64,000 nucleotides of DNA from an uncultured Lachnospiraceae bacterium (GCA_947246015.1 CAMXQE010000009.1:33265-97264); one strand, 5' to 3'; shown: positions 35,203-45,676, numbered from the stretch's first letter. Numbers and translations are program-made. The notes: generated by a model not told the origin, from the letters alone.

Positions 35203-36063
35203 TTAATCCGTAGGTTTCCGATAAAAGCGCCCGGACAGCTCGTCCGTTTTTACCTCATTAATAAATGCACATTCATCTGCCTTTTTTACTGCCTGTGCTA
35301 CTTTTTTTACTTCCTCCCTTGACACTACCGAATACACCACATTCCGCTCGCAATGCTCATAAGACCCTTTCCCTTCCAATATCGTCGCCCCATGGTTACT
35401 TACCGCATATATGGCATCGCATATTTCTTCCGGCTTGTCCGTCACGATAAAAAACGTCTGTTTTTGGTATCTTTTATACAAAATATGCAGTACCTGTGTG
35501 GAAGCATATTGGAAAATAATAGAATAGAGCGCCTTATCCCAGCCAAATAAAAATCCGGCAATAGATAATATGACAATATTAATCGCTAATATCATATTCC
35601 ATGAGTCCACCCCTTTCTTTTCCGAAAGGTAAATGGAAATAAAATCCGTACCGCCGGTAGTTGCATTCATCATCAGGCACATACTGATTCCCAGCCCGTT
35701 CATAATTCCTCCGAAAATACTAATCAGAAGTATATCATAAGTAATCACCTGTGCCGGTATAATATCTGTCAGAAAACTGGTCAGTACTATCATCAGACAG
35801 GAAAACAGAGTGAATTTTTTTCCGATAAAACGAAACCCCACATACACGGGAACCGCGTTTAATAACAGGTTAATCGCCGTATAAGGCACCGCAATCCCCA
35901 AATACCTTTCAAATATCGTCTGGAGCAGTATCGTCAGCCCCGTAGCGCCGCCCGGATACAGCCCGCCTGTCCTGACAAACGATTTGATATTCAGCGCCAT
36001 AAGACATGCCGCTGCACATATTACAATGATTCTCTTAACATCCTGTCTGAAATTAAACTTCAT
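35203..36063 (-). CDS. YitT family membrane protein (DUF161 plus DUF2179)
   Basis: A 286-residue protein with five or six membrane helices (RIIVICAAACLMALNI, LFSCLMIVLTSFL, LLISIFGGIMNGLGI, ILAINIVILSIAGFLFG). It has the family turn YPGGATGLTILLQ and ATTGGTDFI. The cytoplasmic C-terminal domain from residue 205 is DUF2179 (ICDAIYAVSNHGATILEG). YitT proteins are widespread in Firmicutes; the transported or sensed compound is not known. GGGAGACAGGAAG precedes the ATG. Confidence 0.92.
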   Translation of the reverse strand: MKFNFRQDVKRIIVICAAACLMALNIKSFVRTGGLYPGGATGLTILLQTIFERYLGIAVPYTAINLLLNAVPVYVGFRFIGKKFTLFSCLMIVLTSFLTDIIPAQVITYDILLISIFGGIMNGLGISMCLMMNATTGGTDFISIYLSEKKGVDSWNMILAINIVILSIAGFLFGWDKALYSIIFQYASTQVLHILYKRYQKQTFFIVTDKPEEICDAIYAVSNHGATILEGKGSYEHCERNVVYSVVSREEVKKVAQAVKKADECAFINEVKTDELSGRFYRKPTD

Positions 36064-36117
36064 CTTCCTGTCTCCCTGTATTCTCCACCCGAAAATATTT
36101 TCCGTCCCTATGAAACA

Positions 36118-39072
36118 TTATAGCAGATTAAATTTTAAACTGCTACCAGCATTTTGCGACAGCATCTGCTCAAATGCATTCTCCGGAATCGGTTTGCAGT
36201 ACCGATAGCCCTGCGCCACATACGCTCCGATTTCCCTCATCAATTCCACATCTTCTTCCGTTTCTACCCCTTCACAGACAATCTGCGCATTCATCTCCTC
36301 TGCCAGTGAAACGATTCCCTTCATAATCTTCACCTGACGTTCCCTGTCCTCATGGTTCAGAAGGAACGAACGGTCCAGCTTGATAACCGATGCAGGTATC
36401 TGCTCCAATACGCCAAGAGATGAATATCCGGACCCGAAATCATCAATGGAAATCCTTACGCCTTTCTCACTCAGGATATCCAGAACCTCCTTAACGTTCT
36501 GCTGCTGCAGTTCTTCCACTACCAGCGTTTCCGTAATCTCTACCTCAATCAAATCTTTGGAAATCCCATATCTTTCCAGCGTTTCCTCAAACCGTTCCGG
36601 AAAACCTGGCTTCATAAAATGGATTCTGGAAAAATTACAGGAAACCCTGACAACCTCCTTGCCCTCATCCAGCCTTCTCCGAAGCATCCGGCAGACGGAT
36701 TCCAGCACAAAAAAGTCAATCTCTGTTACCCTGCCGGTCTGCTCGTAATACGGTACAAAATATCCCGGAGCTCTTACCATCCCCTGTGCAGACGGGTCCA
36801 TAAACCGGATTAATGCTTCTGCGCCAATTACTTTCCCATTGCGGATATCTACCTTTGCCTGGTAATATGCCGCAAAATCCTTCTGTATATCCACGGATTC
36901 CAAAAGTTTTTCCCTCTTATGGCGTTCCTTTATCATCTGCTCCATCGACACATCATAAATCTTAATATCACTGGCAAGGCCATCCCGTATAAAGTCAACT
37001 GCCTGACTGGCATAATCCACTGCAACACGCAGATCATTACTTTCCTGCGGGATAAAATATGCCCCGATCATAATCGACATACGGCTTTCCGTATCCTGAA
37101 ATATGCGGTCTTCGATATCATTCTGCAATGCTTTCAGCCGTTCCATAAATTTTTCCTGATGTTCCAATGCCAGCAGGAGCACAAAACGGTCTCCCTGATC
37201 CCTTGCACAAATCTCCTTCCTGGAATCCACATTCTTCAATAAAACATCTGCAACAGATTCTAACAGCTTATGCCCCGATTTCCAGCCATATATCACATTG
37301 TACCTGCGGAACTGTGATACGTTAAGATACGCAACCGCATACTGTTCCTTCCGTTCCTGCAAAAGCTCTGCTTCTCCTTTATAAATCAGATAGTTCAGGT
37401 TCCAGATATCCATTCCGGTATCCTTATACATCAGCTTTTGGATTTTTCTGTTGTTCTGCACGATATGCCACATCACCAAAATAACCGCTATCGCAATCAA
37501 AAGCAATCCGCTGATAATTAAAAAGCTGTGGTTCCTCACAAAACGGTCAACGCTTACCAGGGAATATACGTCATTTTCCAGCATATAATCATTAATCATC
37601 TTTGCATCTATCATAGGAATCGTTTTACTTAAGATTCCCTCTAGCATAGAGTTTTCTTCTTTCCGGATTACCATGGATACCTTATGGGCGCCGCTTAACA
37701 CGTTTTTCACTTCCAGCTTATTATACCGCAGCACAGTGCCAAGCAGATATTCCGCCAGATAACCGTCGCACAATGCGGCATCTGCCGTTCCTTTCCTTAA
37801 CGCATCCAGACAGTCCTGCTGGGTATCATAGTTTACCACCGACACAGAATCCATATCTAACGCCAGACCAGCCTCGGAAGAAAGATAGGAAACGGTCGCC
37901 AGTGTCCCGGCGGAACTCAGGTTATCATCCTTCTGCATCACAATGACCAAGGGAATCTCTGCATATTCCCTGACAGAAACCAACTGATATTTACTTAATG
38001 CCTCTCCGTCATCCGCACAATAGGATATCACATCAATGACACCCTCCCTCAGTGCATTTTCCGCTTCGCGCAGGCTCTCCATCTTTTCATAAGACAGGGA
38101 CAAACCTATGGATGCCACTCCGTCCTCTAACAGTTCTCTGGTCAGCCCCTTGTATTCCCCATCCTCCTCATAGGAAAAAGGATAGTAACCATCCAGATAA
38201 CCAACCACGATTTCGCCGGCTTCTTTCATATAAGCCTTTTCTTCTGTCGTATATACAACCGTCTTGTCCAGCCTGCTTTGGTAAAACCGGTTCATCAGCT
38301 CGCTTTCCAATTCCGGCTGATGAATCAGCAAATCCGCAATTGCCTGATTCAATTCCCACATAACATCGTCATTGCCGGGATACGAGATATAATAAAAGGG
38401 TCTTGGTGCAAAACGTCCGAGCAGACGCTGTCCCTCTTTTATTTCCGTAAAAGTATGTACCAGTGCATCAATTTCTCCTCTGTTCAATGCATCCTGAAGC
38501 TCCGCCGAAGAATCATACTCTTTAATCACCGGGTTTTCCACCCCGTTATCTGACAAATACCGTAAAAATTCTTCTCTGCGGACATAAGTCTTTACCATTC
38601 CGAAGACAGCCTCCCGCATCGCATCAAAGTCTTCATACGCAAGGGAACTGTCTGCATTCGACGCTATCACCCCAAACGTATACCCGCTTGAAAGGTCTGC
38701 ATACCGGAATATTTGGGACCGCTCTACGGAATACTGGGCAGAGCCCACCAAATCCACTTTCTGCTCTTCCAAAAGCCTTAATGCATCATCCCAGCTGTCA
38801 CATTCCACATATTCAATTTCCCAATTTGCATATTCGCACAATGCATTCAGATATTCCACATCCATACCGGTAAGGCTTCCGTCTGCATTTTTCACATTGA
38901 AACCATCCATTGGGAAAAAAGCAACCCTGACCGTCCGCTTTTCGGCTGCATGAACCACACTGCTGCCGGTGATTGCCGGATTCCACACGAAAAACAGGCA
39001 CAGCCCCAGCAAAAAGCTGAAAAGGACTGTCCCCGTTTTATTTTTCTTACGCCCTGATAAAAAACCTGTCAT
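36118..39072 (-). CDS. Tandem solute-binding sensor with degenerate GGDEF and intact EAL domains
   Basis: A 984-residue protein. After a signal segment (to about residue 43) come two type-3 solute-binding domains (about 46-265 and 285-505), a membrane helix (518-537), GGDEF (about 545-705) and EAL (720-970). The GGDEF signature reads RDQGDRF (624-630), so the cyclase site is lost. The EAL site looks complete: EALIRF (752), CNFS (812), EITET (845), DDFGSGYS (877), KLD (898), EGVE (934), QGY (954). It is therefore likely a cyclic di-GMP phosphodiesterase controlled by extracellular amino acids or similar ligands. Alone in its transcript. Confidence 0.93.
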   Translation of the reverse strand: MTGFLSGRKKNKTGTVLFSFLLGLCLFFVWNPAITGSSVVHAAEKRTVRVAFFPMDGFNVKNADGSLTGMDVEYLNALCEYANWEIEYVECDSWDDALRLLEEQKVDLVGSAQYSVERSQIFRYADLSSGYTFGVIASNADSSLAYEDFDAMREAVFGMVKTYVRREEFLRYLSDNGVENPVIKEYDSSAELQDALNRGEIDALVHTFTEIKEGQRLLGRFAPRPFYYISYPGNDDVMWELNQAIADLLIHQPELESELMNRFYQSRLDKTVVYTTEEKAYMKEAGEIVVGYLDGYYPFSYEEDGEYKGLTRELLEDGVASIGLSLSYEKMESLREAENALREGVIDVISYCADDGEALSKYQLVSVREYAEIPLVIVMQKDDNLSSAGTLATVSYLSSEAGLALDMDSVSVVNYDTQQDCLDALRKGTADAALCDGYLAEYLLGTVLRYNKLEVKNVLSGAHKVSMVIRKEENSMLEGILSKTIPMIDAKMINDYMLENDVYSLVSVDRFVRNHSFLIISGLLLIAIAVILVMWHIVQNNRKIQKLMYKDTGMDIWNLNYLIYKGEAELLQERKEQYAVAYLNVSQFRRYNVIYGWKSGHKLLESVADVLLKNVDSRKEICARDQGDRFVLLLALEHQEKFMERLKALQNDIEDRIFQDTESRMSIMIGAYFIPQESNDLRVAVDYASQAVDFIRDGLASDIKIYDVSMEQMIKERHKREKLLESVDIQKDFAAYYQAKVDIRNGKVIGAEALIRFMDPSAQGMVRAPGYFVPYYEQTGRVTEIDFFVLESVCRMLRRRLDEGKEVVRVSCNFSRIHFMKPGFPERFEETLERYGISKDLIEVEITETLVVEELQQQNVKEVLDILSEKGVRISIDDFGSGYSSLGVLEQIPASVIKLDRSFLLNHEDRERQVKIMKGIVSLAEEMNAQIVCEGVETEEDVELMREIGAYVAQGYRYCKPIPENAFEQMLSQNAGSSLKFNLL

Positions 39073-39151
39073 AAATTACACCCTACCCATCCACTATCCC
39101 TGCATACCGCTCGTCACACTTTTACCCAGCCTCCGACTCCGCCCCGGAAAG

Positions 39152-39192
39152 AAAAAGAATCCACCTCAGCGCCCAACTGAAATTGTGGATTC
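39152..39192 (-). terminator. Terminator of tRNA-Leu
   Basis: Perfect 8-bp arms GAATCCAC/GTGGATTC with a 20-base partly structured loop and TTTTTC on the minus strand, 15 bases past the tRNA. Confidence 0.75.
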
Positions 39193-39206
39193 CATCATAA
39201 AAACAA

Positions 39207-39290
39207 TGCTGGTGGCCGGACTTGAACCGGCACGGGATTGCTCCCGAAGGATTTTAAGTCCTTTGCGTCTGCCTATTCCGCCACACCAGC
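39207..39290 (-). tRNA. tRNA-Leu (anticodon UAA)
   Basis: The minus strand forms a class II tRNA: acceptor GCTGGTG/CACCAGC, anticodon arm AGGA/TCCT with loop CTTAAAA (TAA anticodon), a long variable arm (CGGGAGCAATCCCG) and T arm GCCGG/CCGGC with TTCAAGT. The discriminator is A, as leucine tRNAs require. CCA is not encoded. Confidence 0.97.
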
Positions 39291-39354
39291 AGCTTGCTGT
39301 CCGCCTCCGCCCGTTTCCCGGCAGGGCACCTGACACTACATTTATATCACATAG

Positions 39355-41484
39355 TTATCTGAATTGCAAGAAATTTTTACCTTGTCTTTTATAATGCTTC
39401 AGCACAATTGCGGAGGTAGGAGGCAGGGTCACTTTTACTCTTCCCTTAATAATCGGATATTCCATCTCTTCCGTAGTAAAACCGCCTGCGGTCGTCAAAA
39501 TCAGCCGCTTCATACTTCCCTCTTTCGGTGTCCCGAGATGCCAGACCGCAATCTCCTTCGTCACTTCATGATGATTATTATTCACTAAAACCAGCGACTG
39601 TTCCTGCCTGTTAAAGCGTCCGTATCCGATTATATTATAATCCGCTTCCACATATTTCAGCGAACCTGTCAGAAATTCCCTGTTCTCTTTATGAATCGCT
39701 ATCATTTTCCTATGGAACTCAATCAGCTCTTTATCCTCTTTTCCCCACGGATAAGTTCTCCGGTTATCCGGGTCCGTAAATCCGGTCAGTCCGGCCTCGT
39801 CCCCGTAATATATGGTCGGCGCTCCGGGCCATGTCATCTGGATAAGAACCGCCTCTCTCATGACTGCCTTGTTGACATTACGGTCCGCCATCTCCGGGCC
39901 GAGCGAATTCGTCCTTCCCACTATATGATTCGTCCTTGTCAGGAAACGGGAATGGTCATGATTTGACAGTTCATTCATCGCCGTATAGAAAGAAGGCATT
40001 GTCATATTCGCCCCGTTATATGCCATGGCGCCCCAGAAACTTTCCGCGTTGCCAAGCATATCCTGCCGGAAATCATCACTGTGTTTCTGCATCCCTGTCA
40101 GAAACCACGTCACCGGCTCCATAAAGGCGTCATAATTCATAATCGAATCCCATTCGTTCCCGTGCAGCCAGTCCCTTGGATTCCCATAATGCTCTGCCAA
40201 TACAATTGCATTGGGATTTGCCTGCTTCACCGTCCTGTAAAATTCTTTCCAGAAATAATGGTTGTACTCAGGAGAATGCCCCAGGTCCGCCGCCACATCC
40301 AGTCTCCAGCCGTCTGCATTGTAAGGCGGCGAAACCCACTTCCTCGCAATATGCATCACATATTCAAACAACTCTCTGGAAGCTTCATAATTCAGCTTCG
40401 GCAGCGTATCGTGTCCCCACCAGCCATCGTAACTTCCGTTATACGGCCACGCCCCTTCATTGTGGAATGCAAAATAATTGTGATAAGGGCTGTTCCTGTC
40501 TACATAGGCTCCTTTTTCGTATCCTTCCGCATTCTCATAAATCCTTTCCCTGTCCATCCACTTATTGAACGAACCGCAGTGATTAAATACACCGTCCAAA
40601 ATTACTTTTATTCCGCGCCTGTGTGCTTCCGCCACCACCTGCGCGAATAACTCATTGCTCGCTTCCAGATTTGCCTTATTCGTCACGCGGTTAATATATC
40701 TGGACGCAAACCGGTTCTCCTGCCCATGCTGCAGCAGTTCGCCGCCGTCTTCCACAATCTTTCCGATATGAGGGTCAATATAATCATAATCCTGTATATC
40801 ATATTTATGATTGGAGGGCGAAACAAACAAAGGATTAAAATAAATCACATCAATTCCCAAATCCTGCAAATAATCCATCTTATCCAGCACACCCTGCAAA
40901 TCCCCGCCATAAAACTCACGCACCCCCATAGCTGCCGGATACTTATTCCAGTCTTCCACCCTGACCGTATTGTCACCGATATATCTATACTCATTCGTCA
41001 ACACATCATTCTCTGTATCCCCATTATAGAAACGGTCTACATAAATCTGATACATAACCGCCCCTTTCGCCCAATCCGGCGTCTTGTATCCCGGAATCAG
41101 CCGGAAATCATAGTGTCTGTCAATTCCCTTCTGCACACCGCTTAAATTATAATAACATACAATCTTTCCCGCCTGTATCTCAAAATAATAACTGATTTCC
41201 CGATTCTCCAACTGAACGGCATGTGAATAGTAATCAAAAAAATCATCGGACTCTGTCTTAAACATCATATGTTTCTCATTGTCACAGACAAAATAAACCC
41301 TGTCTACATTATCCTTCTTTGTACGGAATTTAACCGTAACCACTCCATACACATTAGGCTCCGGCGGAATCACATAATCCCCCGTCAGGTCACTGAACAA
41401 TGCTCTTCTGTCAAAAACAGGACGCATTGCCGAAATATAATACTGGCGGTCCTGTTCCATTCCAAGAAATCTGTTTGTCTCCAT
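39355..41484 (-). CDS. GH13 alpha-amylase family enzyme (neopullulanase/cyclomaltodextrinase type)
   Basis: A 709-residue cytoplasmic glucosidase. An N-terminal beta domain (about 10-135) precedes the GH13 barrel, as in neopullulanase and maltogenic amylase. Conserved regions are DVIYFNPLF, VILDGVFNHCG, DGWRLDVAADLGHS (Asp nucleophile near 394), IVLAEHYGNP (Glu acid/base near 430) and ELSNHDHSRF (Asp near 510). A C-terminal beta domain closes it. It degrades imported maltodextrins or cyclodextrins. There is no signal peptide. GGGAGAAAATCGC precedes the ATG. The leader is unusual: a C8-containing candidate promoter and a hairpin lie upstream. Confidence 0.94.
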   Translation of the reverse strand: METNRFLGMEQDRQYYISAMRPVFDRRALFSDLTGDYVIPPEPNVYGVVTVKFRTKKDNVDRVYFVCDNEKHMMFKTESDDFFDYYSHAVQLENREISYYFEIQAGKIVCYYNLSGVQKGIDRHYDFRLIPGYKTPDWAKGAVMYQIYVDRFYNGDTENDVLTNEYRYIGDNTVRVEDWNKYPAAMGVREFYGGDLQGVLDKMDYLQDLGIDVIYFNPLFVSPSNHKYDIQDYDYIDPHIGKIVEDGGELLQHGQENRFASRYINRVTNKANLEASNELFAQVVAEAHRRGIKVILDGVFNHCGSFNKWMDRERIYENAEGYEKGAYVDRNSPYHNYFAFHNEGAWPYNGSYDGWWGHDTLPKLNYEASRELFEYVMHIARKWVSPPYNADGWRLDVAADLGHSPEYNHYFWKEFYRTVKQANPNAIVLAEHYGNPRDWLHGNEWDSIMNYDAFMEPVTWFLTGMQKHSDDFRQDMLGNAESFWGAMAYNGANMTMPSFYTAMNELSNHDHSRFLTRTNHIVGRTNSLGPEMADRNVNKAVMREAVLIQMTWPGAPTIYYGDEAGLTGFTDPDNRRTYPWGKEDKELIEFHRKMIAIHKENREFLTGSLKYVEADYNIIGYGRFNRQEQSLVLVNNNHHEVTKEIAVWHLGTPKEGSMKRLILTTAGGFTTEEMEYPIIKGRVKVTLPPTSAIVLKHYKRQGKNFLQFR

Positions 41485-41606
41485 GCGATTTTCTCCCTAT
41501 ATTTTCTACCCACTATTTTATACCATACCAAACACATATTCAAGCCCCGCCCACGTAAATCGCTTCCAATTTCCGCGCTGCTGCCGGAATCATAATTCTG
41601 CGCAGT

Positions 41607-41639
41607 AAAAAAGACAGCCACCGTTCTGCTGTCTTTTTT
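41607..41639 (-). terminator. Terminator hairpin between ftsH and the GH13 gene
   Basis: Perfect 12-bp stem AAAAAAGACAGC/GCTGTCTTTTTT with a 9-base loop. It would end the ftsH transcript, 176 bases past its stop. It also lies between the candidate promoter at 41677-41705 and the GH13 start, so it could attenuate that transcript. Confidence 0.8.
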
Positions 41640-41676
41640 AGAGAAGGTATTTCTTTCTTATGGGGTATAGCAAAAA

Positions 41677-41705
41677 ACTATATAATGTATTGGGGGGGGT
41701 TACAA
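41677..41705 (-). promoter_or_regulatory. Candidate promoter with a C8 tract in its spacer
   Basis: Minus strand TTGTAA (41705-41700), 17-bp spacer, TATAGT (41682-41677). Eight consecutive Cs (41699-41692) directly follow the -35. Slippage of the tract would change the spacer length and so promoter strength. Activity of the promoter is inference. Confidence 0.4.
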
Positions 41706-41814
41706 GTAGTATAATAGCATACCCCAGCCTTAAGGTAAATACCAACGATTCACAAATATTACAAAATCCGACCTTGTTTTTTATATATATTGCACAATTC
41801 TATATTCCAAATTT

Positions 41815-43668
41815 TCAAGACTTCTTTAAAAAGTCTTCCGGTGTTCCATTCTTCGCCGCAAACAGGTTTTCAAATTCATCCCGCGTAATCTTCTCTTTTT
41901 CCAAAAGCAGTTCCGCACATTTATGCAGAATTTCTTCATGTTCCGCGATAATCGCTTTCGCTTTTGCGTAGCAGTCCCCGATGATTTCTTTTACCTCTTT
42001 GTCAATTTCCCCGGATATCAGCTCGCTATGGCTTTTCGCATGGGCAAGGTCGCGTCCGATAAATACCTCGTCATCGTCATCGTCATAATTGATGACACCG
42101 ATATGGTCCGACATTCCGTACCGTGTCACCATCCTGCGGGCTACTTTGGTTGCCTTCTTGATATCGCTGGAAGCGCCTGTGGTGATATCATCGAAAATGA
42201 TTTCTTCCGCAATACGCCCGCCTAAAGATACCATGATTTCCTGCAGCATTCTGCCTTTCGTCATAAACATTTCATCCTTTTCCGGCAAAGGCATGGTATA
42301 TCCGGCTGCCCCCAAACCGGTCGGGATGATGGATACGGTATAAACAGGTCCTACATCCGGCAGCACATGGAACAAAATTGCATGGCCGGCCTCATGATAG
42401 GCCGTAATTTTTTTCTCTTTGTCGGAAATAATACGGCTTTTTTTCTCCGTACCGATTCCTACCTTAATAAATGATTTCTTAATATCTTCCTGCTTTACAA
42501 ATGTCCTGTTGTCCATGGCTGCATTGATTGCTGCCTCATTCATCAGGTTCTCCAAATCGGCTCCGGTGAAGCCTGCAGTCGTCTGGGCAATCTGTTCCAG
42601 ATTCACATCTTCCGCAAGGGGCTTATTCTTCGAATGCACGCCAAGAATTTCCTTTCTCCCTCTTACATCCGGTGCACTGACTGTTATCTTCCGGTCAAAC
42701 CTTCCCGGACGAAGTATGGCAGGATCCAGTATATCCACACGGTTGGTCGCCGCCAGAACAATGATGCCTTCATTAGCGCCGAAACCATCCATTTCCACCA
42801 GCAGCTGATTTAAAGTCTGCTCCCGCTCATCGTGGCCTCCTCCCATACCCGTACCACGGCGTCTTGCCACAGCATCGATTTCATCTATAAACACAATACA
42901 CGGGGAATGTTTCTTAGCGTCCGCAAACAAATCCCTCACCCTGGATGCGCCTACGCCGACAAACATTTCCACGAAATCGGAACCGGATATGCTGAAAAAC
43001 GGCACGCTTGCCTCTCCCGCAATCGCTTTGGCCAGCAGCGTCTTACCGGTACCGGGCGCACCTTCCAGCAGGACTCCCTTTGGAATTCTGGCTCCTACCC
43101 GTGTGAACTTTCCAGGCTCTTTCAGAAAGTTGATAATTTCCTCCAGTTCTTCCTTTTCCTCCTGCAATCCCGCTACATCCTTCAAAGTCACTTTATTATC
43201 CAGTGTAAGCCTGGCACGGCTCTTGCCGAAATTCATCATCTTGGCATTGCCGCCTCCGCCGCCGGAATTCTGGGCATTCATCATAACAAAGAAGAATACT
43301 CCGACTACCAGCACAAGCAGAATCGGGAAAATACTCGTCATGAACCAATTTTCCCTCGGAATATCCCGCACCTGCGGGTCCAGTCCGTAGGATATCAGTT
43401 CTGCTTCCATTTCCTTTATATCTGTAGCATACAGTGTCCGCTCCTGCCCGCTCTTTAAGAATACCCGGACAACACCCGTAGGAGTTTCCTTATTGGGCTG
43501 GATAACTGCCTCAATTACTTCCCCGGCTTCCAGATTCTCCACCAGCTCGCCCCTCGTGTAATCCGTCTCCTGACCGGTCAGACCGCGGAACATCCAGGCA
43601 GCAAGAAACATCAATCCTAGAATCACTAAAAAATATGCATTAAAATTCTTTTTATTATTATTGTTCAA
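41815..43668 (-). CDS. ftsH: ATP-dependent zinc metalloprotease FtsH
   Basis: About 617 residues. The suggested start is TTG at 43668, with GAGGTG 9 bases ahead; the same frame extends to a TTG at 43692 that overlaps hpt. Two membrane helices ([15 protein letters not shown] and a second near 100-125) flank the periplasmic-type domain. The AAA module has Walker A GAPGTGKT, Walker [11 protein letters not shown] and the SRH region RPGRFDR. The protease has HEAGH. It degrades misfolded membrane proteins and regulatory proteins. Its position after tilS and hpt is the classical Firmicutes order. Confidence 0.96.
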   Translation of the reverse strand: MNNNNKKNFNAYFLVILGLMFLAAWMFRGLTGQETDYTRGELVENLEAGEVIEAVIQPNKETPTGVVRVFLKSGQERTLYATDIKEMEAELISYGLDPQVRDIPRENWFMTSIFPILLVLVVGVFFFVMMNAQNSGGGGGNAKMMNFGKSRARLTLDNKVTLKDVAGLQEEKEELEEIINFLKEPGKFTRVGARIPKGVLLEGAPGTGKTLLAKAIAGEASVPFFSISGSDFVEMFVGVGASRVRDLFADAKKHSPCIVFIDEIDAVARRRGTGMGGGHDEREQTLNQLLVEMDGFGANEGIIVLAATNRVDILDPAILRPGRFDRKITVSAPDVRGRKEILGVHSKNKPLAEDVNLEQIAQTTAGFTGADLENLMNEAAINAAMDNRTFVKQEDIKKSFIKVGIGTEKKSRIISDKEKKITAYHEAGHAILFHVLPDVGPVYTVSIIPTGLGAAGYTMPLPEKDEMFMTKGRMLQEIMVSLGGRIAEEIIFDDITTGASSDIKKATKVARRMVTRYGMSDHIGVINYDDDDDEVFIGRDLAHAKSHSELISGEIDKEVKEIIGDCYAKAKAIIAEHEEILHKCAELLLEKEKITRDEFENLFAAKNGTPEDFLKKS

Positions 43669-43684
43669 TTTATCTTTCACCTCA

Positions 43685-44209
43685 TTAATCAAATTCCACT
43701 ACGCCGATATAGGGCAGATTTCTATACCGCTGATCGTAGTCCAGGCCATATCCGACCACAAATTCATCCGGTATCTGAAATCCGGTATAATCCACATGGA
43801 CATCTATCACCCTCCGGTCCGGCTTATCCAAAAGCGTACACAGCCTGAGACTCTTCGGCCCCCTGTCCTGCAGCATCGCCAGCAGATAACTCAGCGTCCT
43901 TCCCGAATCCACAATATCTTCCACTACGATGACGTCCTTATCCTTCAGCGGCTCATCCAAATCCTTTACGATTCTTACCACCCCGCTGGATTTCGTTTCG
44001 CTCCCATAACTGGATACCGACATAAAATCAAGGGAAACCGGTACGCTTATCCGCTTCGCCAGTTCACACATGAAGAAACTGCCACCCTTCAAAACACATA
44101 CAAGATGTACCTGTTTTCCTTCATAATCCCTGCTTATCTGCTCGCCGATTTCCTGAATCCTCTTATCGACTTCCTGTTCCGACAGCATCACTCTGACTCT
44201 CTCTGACAT
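43685..44209 (-). CDS. hpt: Hypoxanthine phosphoribosyltransferase
   Basis: A 174-residue type I PRTase. The PRPP loop is [17 protein letters not shown] near residues 95-111, and the hood and flexible loop ([15 protein letters not shown]) and PP motif (VLKGGSFFM) are all present. It salvages hypoxanthine and guanine to IMP and GMP. It starts directly at the tilS stop (GAGGAGG ahead of the ATG) and ends inside the ftsH ribosome site, so the three genes are cotranscribed. Confidence 0.95.
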   Translation of the reverse strand: MSERVRVMLSEQEVDKRIQEIGEQISRDYEGKQVHLVCVLKGGSFFMCELAKRISVPVSLDFMSVSSYGSETKSSGVVRIVKDLDEPLKDKDVIVVEDIVDSGRTLSYLLAMLQDRGPKSLRLCTLLDKPDRRVIDVHVDYTGFQIPDEFVVGYGLDYDQRYRNLPYIGVVEFD

Positions 44210-45676
44210 CTAAAGTCCTCCTCTTAACTGTACTTGCAAAATATGTTCTGTGTCCTCTGTTATTTTATAATACTCACTGATACGGTATCCCGGCACCCAC
44301 AGGATATGGCTGCCGTCCGCTAAAACATATAATTTCTCTCTCCGGCTCTTTGGAATCTTCTCTTCTATCATATAATCCTTCAGCTTTTTCCGGCCCAGAT
44401 TTCTGTTAATAGTAAGATAATCCCCCTTTTTTCTTATACGAAAAACTAAAGACTTAGTTATTCTATCATAGTCAAACCATTTCGTACATGATTTTTGCGG
44501 AATAAATTGGGAATTTCCTGAAAAAAATCCTGCTATTTCACTTTCCGGCGGCAATTTCCCTCTTTCCAGCAGCGTAAATTCCACCCTTCCCAATCCCGGT
44601 ATCTCTATCGTTCCCGGTATCGGTACCTCTACAGCTGCCGGTTCTTCTCCGCATCCGGCCGGTTCCGCATTCTGTTCCCTGTATAAAATAAGACTGCTGT
44701 ACCCCTTTAGCGGCTCCCTGCGCGCCACCAGCCCGTAAGGAAGGGAAAGCTGTTTACTGCCGTCCTTATCCAGCAGCTTTTCGATTTCCTTTATATGGAC
44801 GGAAGTAATATCCTTCCTTCCTTCCGTCACCTGTTCCAGCCCGAACAGCAATACCTGTCTGCGGATAAACGGCTCCTCCTGTGACAAACGTTTTATATCC
44901 AGTTCCACTCTGCCGTCCGCTTCCGCCGCACATCTTGCGTATGCCTCTTCTGTCTGTTTCCGTATATATTGTTCGGTTTCCGCCAGCACATCCGCCGCCT
45001 CGCACATATGCTCCACAGCCTGACGGCATACTTGTTCTTCCACATATGGGAAAATATGGTTCCGTATGCGGTTTCTTGTATAAGTATCCTCCATGTTTGT
45101 CCTGTCTATACAAAAAGATATCTGCCTTTCCCTCAGATATGTTTCTATCTCCTCCCGTCTCAGACACAAAACAGGCCGGATAATACGTCCCCGCACCGGT
45201 TTTATACCCGAAGCCCCGGCCAGTCCGGTCCCCCGGAACAGATGGAACAGCATGGTTTCCGCCCTGTCATTGGCATTATGCGCAACCGCAATCTTTCCAT
45301 CCGGTGCGCCGTATTGATAAAGGGTCTCCTCAAAGGCCCGGTACCGCACTTTCCGTCCGGCCTCTTCTTCGGAAAGATGTTCCCTTCCGGCATATGCTTT
45401 TACGTCCTCCCGCACCAGTACGAAAGGAACCCCTCTCTCCTCACATAAACGCTTCACATATCCGGCATCCGCTTCCGCTTCCTTTCCCCGGATTCCATGA
45501 TTCACATGCACGGCTATAAGGCGGAACTTCAGTTCTTCTGCCAATTCGCACAAAATCAGAAACAGGCATACGGAATCAGCGCCTCCCGATACCCCCGCTG
45601 CAACGGTATCTCCCGGCGCTATCATATGATGCCTTTCCATATATGCCCTTACCTTCTGAAAGATTCTTTGGTTCAT
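44210..45676 (-). CDS. tilS: tRNA(Ile)-lysidine synthetase TilS
   Basis: A 488-residue enzyme. The N-terminal PP-loop is AAGVSGGADSVCLF (26-39), followed by VHVNHGIRG and AVAHNANDRAETMLFHLFRGTGL. TilS substrate-binding and C-terminal domains extend to the end (RLSQEEPFIRRQVLL, FDYDRITKSLVFRIRKKGDYL). It converts C34 of tRNA-Ile(CAU) to lysidine, an essential step for reading AUA. AAAAGGG lies very close to the ATG. The gene is next to hpt as in Bacillus subtilis. Confidence 0.95.
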   Translation of the reverse strand: MNQRIFQKVRAYMERHHMIAPGDTVAAGVSGGADSVCLFLILCELAEELKFRLIAVHVNHGIRGKEAEADAGYVKRLCEERGVPFVLVREDVKAYAGREHLSEEEAGRKVRYRAFEETLYQYGAPDGKIAVAHNANDRAETMLFHLFRGTGLAGASGIKPVRGRIIRPVLCLRREEIETYLRERQISFCIDRTNMEDTYTRNRIRNHIFPYVEEQVCRQAVEHMCEAADVLAETEQYIRKQTEEAYARCAAEADGRVELDIKRLSQEEPFIRRQVLLFGLEQVTEGRKDITSVHIKEIEKLLDKDGSKQLSLPYGLVARREPLKGYSSLILYREQNAEPAGCGEEPAAVEVPIPGTIEIPGLGRVEFTLLERGKLPPESEIAGFFSGNSQFIPQKSCTKWFDYDRITKSLVFRIRKKGDYLTINRNLGRKKLKDYMIEEKIPKSRREKLYVLADGSHILWVPGYRISEYYKITEDTEHILQVQLRGGL

